NCBI GenBank assembly: GCA_024511395.1 | Contig: JANELJ010000171.1 | Coordinates: 1-5,097, forward strand | Source: Gammaproteobacteria bacterium | Lineage (GTDB): Bacteria; Pseudomonadota; Gammaproteobacteria; GRL18 | Reading direction: 5' to 3' | Length of the DNA: 5,097 nucleotides | Notes under the pieces: model-generated | Seen by the model: the letters and a program-made list of their open reading frames with translations, nothing else | Databases searched by the model: none | Told to the model about the DNA's origin: nothing | Shown here: one piece after another, positions 1-5,024 of the stretch | Layout: each line of letters starts with the position of its first letter | Position numbering within the stretch: the stretch's first letter is position 1 | Position numbers and translations under genes: made by a program

Positions 1-471
1 TTCTTTTCCTGTACGGTAGTATCTACCGTGACTTTCTTTAAACTTGCCAGGCTTTATGGTTTTACTCTTTAGTCCGGCTTTAATGATTTCAATCAGTAAT
101 TTTTCACTGCCTGACTTACCCAGCCGGTTACGCCATTTAGTCATGGTCGTAGGGTGTATGGGCATCTTATGCTGAAAGTATTCTTCACCACAGAAATACT
201 GCCAGTACGGATTTTCTGTCCAGCCTTTTACTACCTGTTCATCTGATAAATCATGCAGGTGTTTCAGGTAATGCAATCCTGCAATCAAACGGGTACGAAT
301 GGCAGGAGCACCTTTAGTGGATACAAACAGAGCACCCCATTCTTTATCAGGACTTTCCCAGTCTATGTGTTTTGGTAACTTAATCAACTCATGTTTTATG
401 TCCAGCATGTTTTCAAGACGCATCCTGAACAGGTCTTCCTGAGGTATTTTTGGCTGTTTCTCTGGCTTCAT
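1..471 (-). pseudogene. IS5-family transposase, 5' part, frameshifted and cut by window edge
   Basis: DDE transposase that would move the insertion sequence by cutting and joining its ends. From ATG at 471-469 the frame is open to the window edge (157 codons). The N-terminal part carries the family's DLFRMRLENMLD and NPYWQYFCGEEYFQH segments, then a W-R-N-R-L-G region. Around base 49 the family sequence leaves this frame. The expected block LKKVTVDTTVQEK, which holds the first catalytic Asp, is read in another frame from about 47 down to 1. Removing one base near 49 joins the two parts as I-K-P-A-S-L-K-K. I therefore call it a one-base insertion and a broken gene. A programmed frameshift is possible in the IS5 family, but I see no slippery run at the junction. 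No good Shine-Dalgarno precedes the ATG; a second in-frame ATG lies 16 codons further in. Confidence 0.8.
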
Positions 472-480
472 TTTAGTCTG

Positions 481-530
481 GAAATTTGCAAGGTAATAAG
501 GCTTATTTTACCAAAAACCTGCAAATTTAA
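481..530. repeat. Imperfect inverted repeat near the insertion sequence end
   Basis: The arms are GAAATTTGCAAGGT (481-494) and ACCTGCAAATTTAA (517-530). Twelve bases pair with one bulge. An inner palindrome, AATAAG-G-CTTATT (495-507), lies between them, so single-stranded DNA or RNA could form a long AT-rich stem-loop. It begins 10 bases upstream of the transposase ATG. It may be the terminal inverted repeat of the element, or two repeat ends facing each other. The minus-strand reading ACCTTGCAAATTTCC resembles IS5-type termini as I remember them, which is weak support. Confidence 0.45.
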
Positions 531-567
531 CACCCATAATCAAGCAATGTTTCCTTATAAATCAATG

Positions 568-576
568 TGCTATGAT
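568..576 (+). promoter_or_regulatory. Candidate extended -10 promoter upstream of pilU
   Basis: TGCTATGAT contains a TG-n extended -10 followed by TATGAT (571-576), five of six matches to TATAAT. The hexamer 17 bases upstream (548-553, TGTTTC) is a poor -35, as is usual for extended -10 promoters. It points towards the broken pilU, about 70 bases ahead. It could have served pilU or be a chance AT-rich match. Confidence 0.3.
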
Positions 577-643
577 TTGCTCAGATCGGACTAAATAATA
601 AAAACCAAAAACTCATATACACAGTTAATGAAGGTATCTTGCA

Positions 644-1606
644 ATAGATATAAGCAAATTTCTCCAGTTAATGGTGGATGAAGGAGCATCTGACCTGTTT
701 TTCAGTACCCATGCCAATGTTTCCATGAAGGTAATGGGAAAACTGCACCCGGTCAGTAAACAGAAATTCACATCGGAACAGGTTCAGGCTATTTTATTTA
801 ATCTGGTGGATGAAGAAAAACTACAGGAATTCCATGATACTCTGGAGCTGAATTTTGCCATTTCTCTGCCTGAAATTGGCCGTTTTCGTGCTAATGCTTT
901 TCGTCAGCGTGGTGATATTGCCCTTGTTATCCGTCATATTAAAACTGAAATTCCCAAGGTTTCAGATATTAACCTGTCGCCTATTCTGAATGACCTGGTG
1001 GCTCATAAAAACGGCCTGGTAATAGTGGCCGGTGCTACCGGTTCAGGCAAGTCCACCTCGCTGGCGGCCATGATCGGTTATCGAAATACCAATATTGGCG
1101 GTCATATCCTGACCATTGAAGATCTAGTGGAATTTATTCATTCCCATAAAAAAGCCATTGTTAATCAGCGGGAAGTCGGTCTGGATACCCTGAACTACAG
1201 TAATGCTCTGCAGTCTCTGGATCGTATTTTCAACTTTTTCCCTAAAAATTCCCACCGCCAGTTATCCGAAGATTTATCCAGAAACCTGCGTGCCATTATT
1301 TCTCAACACCTGATCCCCGGAAAGGACGGTAATCTCTACCCTGCCGTGGAAGTACTGATTAATACGCCCTATGTCACTAAGATTCTGCAGCAAGGTAAAC
1401 TGGAAAAACTGCCTGAAGCCATGGAACAGGGAGCCAAATACGGTATGGCGACCTTTGATGAAGTACTATACAAAATGTATAAGGCCGGCACCATTGATGT
1501 TAAAACCGCTCTGTAATATGCCGACTCCTATAATAACCTGCAGCTGAAGATCCGTATGAGTGACGTCAGTGCCGGGGATGAGGTGTTTGCATATATTGAG
1601 TTTTAA
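644..1606 (+). pseudogene. pilU: Broken pilU, type IV pilus retraction ATPase homologue
   Basis: PilU is a PilT-like hexameric cytoplasmic ATPase that assists pilus retraction for twitching motility. Family similarity begins at I-D-I-S-K-F-L-Q-L-M, upstream of the first ATG (671). The natural start appears to be codon 644-646, now ATA, with AAGG (631-634) nine bases ahead of it. Counting from the ATG at 671, Walker A is GATGSGKST (residues 121-129). An Asp box I-E-D-L-V-E follows (149-154), with Leu where Pro is usual. After G-L-D-T-L-N-Y-S-N-A-L (ending residue 180) the sequence jumps to Q-S-L-D-R-I-F-N-F-F. About 45 codons carrying Walker B and the His box are missing in frame. TAA at 1514-1516 then stops translation, but the native tail Y-A-D-S-Y-N-N-L-Q-L-K-I-R-M continues in the same frame to TAA at 1604-1606. 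An ORF from 671 to 1516 remains (281 aa), but it cannot be a working ATPase. The usual neighbour pilT is absent; an insertion sequence lies upstream. Confidence 0.9.
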
Positions 1607-1660
1607 GAGACAGGAAGCAGGTCTTAGGTGACAGGTTTTAGTTGATCAAGAATTTCTGCT

Positions 1661-2533
1661 TCAGGGAAGGAATTGTTCCCAGTGGATGGTTTTGTCGCCA
1701 AAGACAAAAAAATGGGGGTTTAGCAGGGAATCCTTATTATTGTAACTCAGACGCTGCATCTGCAGATCTGTAATCCGGCCGCCGGCTTCTTCGACAATGC
1801 ACTGTGCGGCAGCCGTGTCCCATTCTGAAGTCGGGCCCAGGCGGACATAAAGATCGGCCTTGCCTTCTGCTATCAGACAGGATTTTAGTGAACTACCCAG
1901 AAACGTCATGCCATAGCCCTTAAAATGCTTCTCTACATTTTTCAGATAGGCCAGCAATGCCGGACTGCGGGAAGAACGGGTACCGGCTATCATGGGGTAT
2001 TCAGGGCAATGTTCTCTGACATGCAGCGGTCTGGCCTCATCATTATTTTCCAACCTGAAGGCACCATTCTGTACGCAGGCATAATAACAGACCTGCCGTA
2101 CCGGGCTGTACACCACACCAATAACGGGATAGTGCCGGCGGATCAGGGCGATATTAATACTGAATTCCCCGCTGCGTTCAATAAAGGCCCGGGTGCCGTC
2201 CAGCGGATCCACCAGCCAGTAGGTTTCCCAGCTTTGTCTCCGGGCAAAATCCACTTCATCTGACTCTTCAGACAGAACAGGAATATCCGGGGTTAATAAG
2301 GACAGGCTTTTTACAATCTGCTCATTAGCAGCCAGATCAGCACAGGTCACCGGGGTATTGTCTTTTTTATTATTCACCTGAAAACTGGAACGGTAAATTT
2401 CCAGAATACTCTGTCCCACATCGCGCGTTAACTCAATAACCTCAGGCATCCAGTTTCTTAAGGCAATTTTTAAACCCTCCGAAAGTTCCGGTTCTGAATA
2501 TTGAGTTTTTTTAGAACGGTCAGGTTCAGACAT
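1661..2533 (-). CDS. cysQ: 3'(2'),5'-bisphosphate nucleotidase CysQ
   Basis: A Mg-dependent phosphatase of the inositol monophosphatase fold that converts 3'-phosphoadenosine 5'-phosphate to AMP, removing a toxic by-product of sulfate assimilation. The 290-residue protein keeps the metal-site motifs in order: SEES (88-91), WLVDPLDGTRAF (106-117) and EWDTAAAQ (237-244). The C-terminal domain carries the G-T-R-S-S-R-S and G-S-S-L-K segments typical of CysQ. It follows nudE in one operon; its ATG starts two bases after the nudE TGA, which favours translational coupling and this start. Relative to typical CysQ proteins this start adds about 28 hydrophilic, poorly conserved residues. Met29 (2449-2447) is an alternative start; a GGAGG sits about 33 bases ahead of it, too far for normal use. 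No obvious terminator is seen downstream, where the gene converges on the pilU remnant. Intact. Confidence 0.93.
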   Translation of the reverse strand: MSEPDRSKKTQYSEPELSEGLKIALRNWMPEVIELTRDVGQSILEIYRSSFQVNNKKDNTPVTCADLAANEQIVKSLSLLTPDIPVLSEESDEVDFARRQSWETYWLVDPLDGTRAFIERSGEFSINIALIRRHYPVIGVVYSPVRQVCYYACVQNGAFRLENNDEARPLHVREHCPEYPMIAGTRSSRSPALLAYLKNVEKHFKGYGMTFLGSSLKSCLIAEGKADLYVRLGPTSEWDTAAAQCIVEEAGGRITDLQMQRLSYNNKDSLLNPHFFVFGDKTIHWEQFLP

Positions 2534-2535
2534 AA

Positions 2536-3087
2536 TCAGTCTCGCTGTTCCAGCACACTACGGACAATAAAGGCTGCAGCAATAGTACGGGCTTCTGTAA
2601 CATCATTCTGCATAGCCAGCTGTTCAAATTCTGCAATCGGCCAGGTAGTCACCTCCAGCGGTTCCGGCTCATCACCATCCAGCTGTGCCGGATATAGCTC
2701 TTCTGCCAGTACCACATGCGTCAGGTGGCCCATATAACCGGGCGCCAGGGTCATGGATTTAATATGGGTCAGCTTGCGGGCCGCAAAACCAATTTCTTCC
2801 TGTAATTCCCGGTTAGCCGCTTCTTCAATGGGTTCATCACTTTCTATACGTCCCTTGGGAAACATCAGCTCATAACGTTCTACACCGGCACTGTATTCCC
2901 GAATCATATAAACGGTTTGCAGATCTTTAAGGGCCACTACCAGCACCCCACCGCGGCTGGAGCCTTTCAGCCGCTCATATTCAACCTCATTACCATTACT
3001 GAAGGTAATCTCCATTTGCTCAATCTGAAACAAACGGCTTTTTGCAATAATCTTGCTGGCTGTTATCCTGGGTAGTTTATCGGTCAC
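2536..3087 (-). CDS. nudE: ADP compounds hydrolase NudE (Nudix family)
   Basis: A Nudix pyrophosphatase that in E. coli acts on ADP-ribose, NADH and adenosine dinucleotides, releasing AMP. The 183-residue protein has a complete Nudix box at residues 79-101: G-R-I-E-S-D-E, seven residues, then RELQEEIGF. This fits G-x5-E-x7-R-E-U-x-E-E-x-G-U exactly. The upstream E-R-Y-E-L-M-F-P-K-G-R stretch and the later L-A-P-G-Y-M-G segment are characteristic of NudE rather than of other Nudix groups. The start is GTG (3087-3085) with AAAAAGG centred about nine bases upstream. It is the first gene of a minus-strand operon with cysQ and diverges from yrfG. The ribosome binding site lies inside a short AT-rich hairpin, listed separately. 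Intact. Confidence 0.93.
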   Translation of the reverse strand: MTDKLPRITASKIIAKSRLFQIEQMEITFSNGNEVEYERLKGSSRGGVLVVALKDLQTVYMIREYSAGVERYELMFPKGRIESDEPIEEAANRELQEEIGFAARKLTHIKSMTLAPGYMGHLTHVVLAEELYPAQLDGDEPEPLEVTTWPIAEFEQLAMQNDVTEARTIAAAFIVRSVLEQRD

Positions 3088-3103
3088 TAAAAAACCTTTT
3101 TAG
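3087..3103 (-). promoter_or_regulatory. Weak hairpin covering the nudE ribosome binding site
   Basis: On the mRNA strand CUAAAAA and UUUUUAG can pair (plus-strand arms 3087-3093 and 3097-3103), leaving a three-base loop. The stem contains the A-run of the Shine-Dalgarno AAAAAGG and ends on the first base of the GUG start. The stem is almost all A-U, so it would be marginal at normal temperatures. It might tune nudE translation, or be chance in AT-rich DNA. Confidence 0.3.
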
Positions 3104-3138
3104 TATGCTGAAGTTTTGACTCATTTTTTTAACGATGT

Positions 3139-3178
3139 ATTCAATCCATAAAATAGTGGTATATATAGTTGATTGAAT
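3139..3178. repeat. Inverted repeat ATTCAATC / GATTGAAT in the nudE leader
   Basis: Perfect 8-base arms at 3139-3146 and 3171-3178 are separated by 24 AT-rich bases. The site lies downstream of the proposed nudE -10 box, within the untranslated leader. It could be a long stem-loop in the nudE mRNA or a pair of half-sites for a DNA-binding protein. Nothing in the sequence identifies a partner. Confidence 0.35.
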
Positions 3179-3184
3179 GTTGTA

Positions 3185-3212
3185 ATTATATCATGTATCC
3201 GATCGTGACTAA
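3185..3212 (-). promoter_or_regulatory. Candidate nudE-cysQ promoter
   Basis: A perfect TATAAT on the minus strand (plus ATTATA, 3185-3190) is about 98 bases upstream of the nudE GTG. The best -35 at 16-base spacing is TTAGTC (3212-3207), which matches TTGACA poorly. That weak -35 overlaps the GTGACT/AGTCAC dyad, so an activator or repressor bound there could control this promoter. Confidence 0.45.
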
Positions 3213-3222
3213 GTACAGTCAC
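3205..3222. promoter_or_regulatory. Candidate operator: dyad GTGACT-N6-AGTCAC
   Basis: Perfect six-base arms GTGACT (3205-3210) and AGTCAC (3217-3222) flank AAGTAC. The dyad lies between the two divergent -10 boxes. It overlaps the -35 region of the nudE promoter and is centred about 61 bases upstream of the expected yrfG transcription start, a position often used by class I activators. It is not a CRP site: GTGA and TCAC are separated by 10 bases rather than 6. The binding protein is unknown. Confidence 0.4.
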
Positions 3223-3238
3223 TCTAAACCATTCCGGG

Positions 3239-3268
3239 TTATACTGAGCACTTACTCAATGTTATAAT
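3239..3268 (+). promoter_or_regulatory. Candidate yrfG promoter
   Basis: A perfect TATAAT (3263-3268) lies 34 bases before the yrfG ATG. The best -35 at 18-base spacing is TTATAC (3239-3244), which is weak. The transcript would begin near 3275 and give a short leader containing the AGGA ribosome binding site (3292-3295). Confidence 0.5.
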
Positions 3269-3302
3269 AGCAGTTTTTTTATATGGAAAACAGGAACAGC
3301 CA

Positions 3303-3953
3303 ATGTTGGACTGGAGTGAAATTGACAGCGTATTTCTGGACATGGACGGCACTTTGCTGGATCTCCATTTTGATAATCATTTCTGGCTGGATCATGTCCC
3401 CAGACGTTATGCTGAAAAAAACGGCCTGACCAAAGAGCAGGCTCTGGATGAACTCATTCCCCGCTTTCGTTCCATTGAAGGCACCATTAACTGGTATTGC
3501 GTCGATTACTGGACCCATGAACTGGGTCTGGATATTGCCCTGCTTAAAGAAGAAGTCCAGCATCTGTTCCAGGTACAACCTTATGTTACAGATTTCCTAG
3601 AACGCTTGGCTCAACAGGGAAAACGCCGTGTTCTAGTTACTAATGCCCATCAGAAAAGCCTGGCTCTGAAAATGAAAAACACCCCCTTGGCCGGACTGCT
3701 GGATAAAATTATCAGCGCCCATGAACTGGGTCTGCCCAAGGAAGAAGTTAGCTTCTGGGAAAAGCTCGCCGCAATAGAAAAATACGACCCCGCCCGCACC
3801 CTGTTAATTGACGATAATCTCACAGCCCTGCGTTCCGCCAGAGAATACGGCATTGGACATTTAATGGCGATTTATAAGCCTGACAGCAAGGCGGATATTA
3901 AGGATGTGGGGGAGTTTCGGGCGATTCATTCATTTGAGGAGATAATGCCGTAG
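3303..3953 (+). CDS. yrfG: GMP/IMP nucleotidase YrfG (HAD family)
   Basis: A cytoplasmic haloacid-dehalogenase-type phosphatase; E. coli YrfG dephosphorylates GMP and IMP, feeding purine salvage. The 216-residue length matches the E. coli protein (about 222). All HAD motifs are present: motif I DMDGTLLDL with nucleophile Asp13 and acid Asp15, motif II Thr113 in LVTNAH, motif III Lys146 in LPKEE, and motif IV Asp170-Asp171 in LLIDDN. The cap segment F-D-N-H-F-W and N-W-Y-C-V-D-Y-W match YrfG specifically. AGGA at 3292-3295 is seven bases ahead of the ATG. It diverges from nudE, an arrangement seen in other gammaproteobacteria, and its stop codon abuts a 28-bp palindrome that likely terminates transcription. 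Intact. Confidence 0.93.
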   Translation: MLDWSEIDSVFLDMDGTLLDLHFDNHFWLDHVPRRYAEKNGLTKEQALDELIPRFRSIEGTINWYCVDYWTHELGLDIALLKEEVQHLFQVQPYVTDFLERLAQQGKRRVLVTNAHQKSLALKMKNTPLAGLLDKIISAHELGLPKEEVSFWEKLAAIEKYDPARTLLIDDNLTALRSAREYGIGHLMAIYKPDSKADIKDVGEFRAIHSFEEIMP

Positions 3954-3994
3954 GAGCAGCGTTCAGCGCTGAACGCTGCTCTTATCCCTTTTCC
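3954..3994 (+). terminator. Terminator: 28-bp perfect palindrome plus T-rich tail
   Basis: Bases 3954-3981 are a perfect palindrome with half-site GAGCAGCGTTCAGC. The RNA would form a 12-bp GC-rich stem with a four-base loop, followed on the plus strand by TTATCCCTTTT. This fits an intrinsic terminator for yrfG, though the tail is interrupted by C residues. Read on the minus strand, the tail after the stem is not U-rich, so termination for the DUF3392 gene would be weaker. The palindrome exactly fills the space between the two converging stop codons. Confidence 0.7.
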
Positions 3995-4305
3995 GCAAGC
4001 ACCCCCAGCATAATAAATATCCCAACAATCAAAGGCCCTAGGTAAATCATCCCGACTCCGGCTAGCAATTGGCTGAGTATTGGGGTGACGTAGATTAAAA
4101 CGACACCATAGCCGAAGGTACACAATAAAATAAAAATCAGGGTGCGAAAGATAAAGTGCATACCGCTGGTTTGTTTTTTTACCAGTCGGTTAATACTGTG
4201 GCCATAGATCACCAGCAGGGTGGCCATAATGGCCATGGTAATTTCTCCCAGCCAGGGGTAGAGCCATTGAGAAAAATTGATAATTAATATTTTTATCTGA
4301 TACAT
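3982..4305 (-). CDS. DUF3392 family small inner-membrane protein
   Basis: A 107-residue protein of unknown function that I recognise as DUF3392-like, a family found in gammaproteobacteria. Three hydrophobic stretches are likely membrane helices: about residues 20-36, 51-74 and 84-104. Basic residues R40, K43 and K44 lie between the first two. The segment F-R-T-L-I-F-I-L-L-C-T-F-G-Y-G (53-67) is the most family-like. No signal peptide or catalytic motif is visible. It starts nine bases after the stop of the rsmE remnant, so the two were probably co-transcribed. The best Shine-Dalgarno, AGGA (4321-4318), is 12 bases from the ATG, unusually far, and no better start is present. Decay of rsmE upstream could reduce its expression through polarity. 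It appears intact. Confidence 0.8.
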   Translation of the reverse strand: MYQIKILIINFSQWLYPWLGEITMAIMATLLVIYGHSINRLVKKQTSGMHFIFRTLIFILLCTFGYGVVLIYVTPILSQLLAGVGMIYLGPLIVGIFIMLGVLAEKG

Positions 4306-4314
4306 TTTTTAATT

Positions 4315-5024
4315 CTATCCTGTCTTATCTCTTGTCCTTTGATACAACAAATGTCCCAGTAAAACCGAGATGGTATTTTCCACTCTTAAAATCCGCTCAC
4401 CCATCTGACATTGGTTAAAACCGGCCTGAGTAAATTTATTGACTTCGTAGTCACTAAAGCCGCCTTCGGGGCCAATGGCCAGAATGGTAGGCTGTTGTCT
4501 GTTTACCTGCTGTAAACAAAAATCTCCTTGCCCGGGATGTGCTACTATTGCCTGCCGACCGGTTGCCAGTCCCGGCAGAACATCTTCTACAAAGGGTTTA
4601 AAGCGCTGGTAAAAATCAACCTGGGGTAAAATATGGTATCCTGTGCCTACTCCAGACCCAGGATCAGATGCTGGTTCATTTTATCGTCCTGCAGCCAAGG
4701 CGTTTGCCAATAGCTTTTTTCAACTCTGGCACTGTGGATCAGGCTTAACTGTTTTACACCCATGGCACTGATGGTCTGAAAAATCCGTTTTAGCATTTTG
4801 GGTCGCGGCAGAGCCAGTACCAGATGTACATTCAATGCAACAGGAGGTTGTTCTGTCAGTTTAACCGTCAGTTCAATATATTCATTATTTTGCTATTCAG
4901 CCTGGGCATAACCAATATTGCCATTAAGCAGCCCGACTTTAATATGTTCACCTGTAACGATTTTTATTATCTTTTTTAAATGACTAAAGTTTAGAGTTTC
5001 AGATCCCCCAAAAAGGAGAATCAT
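4315..5024 (-). pseudogene. rsmE: Broken rsmE, 16S rRNA (uracil1498-N3)-methyltransferase
   Basis: RsmE is a SPOUT-class methyltransferase that makes m3U1498 in 16S rRNA. Translation from ATG at 5024-5022 gives M-I-L-L-F and the family segment KVGLLNGNIG, then stops at TAG 4895-4893 (codon 44). The same frame resumes with LALPRPKMLKRIFQT (codons 70-84) and RVEKSYW (100-106), then meets a second TAG at 4649-4647 where Gln is expected. After A-Q-D-T the frame changes near 4630-4634 (two extra bases or one missing). From 4632 the other frame carries L-P-Q-V-D-F-Y-Q-R-F, the cofactor-site I-G-P-E-G-G (4476-4459) and RILRVEN, ending at TAG 4317-4315. The N-terminal region also looks about nine residues short. 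The full-length equivalent is about 235 residues, normal for the family. At least three independent lesions make it non-functional. It precedes the DUF3392 gene on the same strand. Confidence 0.9.

Larger units (their letters stand above)
1..530 (-). mobile_element. Partial IS5-family insertion sequence, one end inside the window
   Basis: This is the transposase-start end of an insertion sequence; the other end lies beyond position 1. It is recognised from the encoded IS5-type transposase. The outer boundary is uncertain. Two candidate terminal repeats occur upstream of the transposase start: GAAATTTGCAAGGT at 481-494 and ACCTGCAAATTTAA at 517-530. They are inverted copies of each other with one bulged base, so the element edge could lie near 497 or near 530. 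No target-site duplication can be tested because only one end is present. The element sits directly upstream of a broken pilU, in the place where pilT would usually be expected. Confidence 0.75.

Noticed and set aside
391..594. A 67-codon plus-strand reading frame across the insertion sequence edge
   Set aside because: It is antisense to the transposase start and runs through the inverted repeat; the product has no recognisable family and lacks a good ribosome site.
671..1516. A new class of Walker-B-less PilU regulator
   Set aside because: The start-codon loss and the premature stop before a conserved tail make simple decay a better explanation than selection for a new function.
1925..2263. 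A 112-codon plus-strand frame inside cysQ
   Set aside because: It is the antisense shadow of a gene with complete catalytic motifs.
2447..2490. Alternative cysQ start at an ATT codon after GGAGG
   Set aside because: ATT initiation is very rare, and the ATG two bases after the nudE stop gives a simpler coupled start.
2501..2737. A 78-codon Ser-rich frame opposite nudE and the cysQ start
   Set aside because: Antisense to two well-supported genes, with low-complexity composition.
3205..3222. CRP binding site
   Set aside because: GTGA and TCAC arms are 10 bases apart, not the 6 required for CRP.
3279..3853. Minus-strand frames of 99 and 67 codons opposite yrfG
   Set aside because: Shadows of yrfG, whose HAD motifs are complete on the plus strand.
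3926..4123. A 65-codon minus-strand frame spanning the 28-bp palindrome
   Set aside because: It overlaps the terminator and the DUF3392 gene in another frame; the DUF3392 frame has family similarity and membrane helices.
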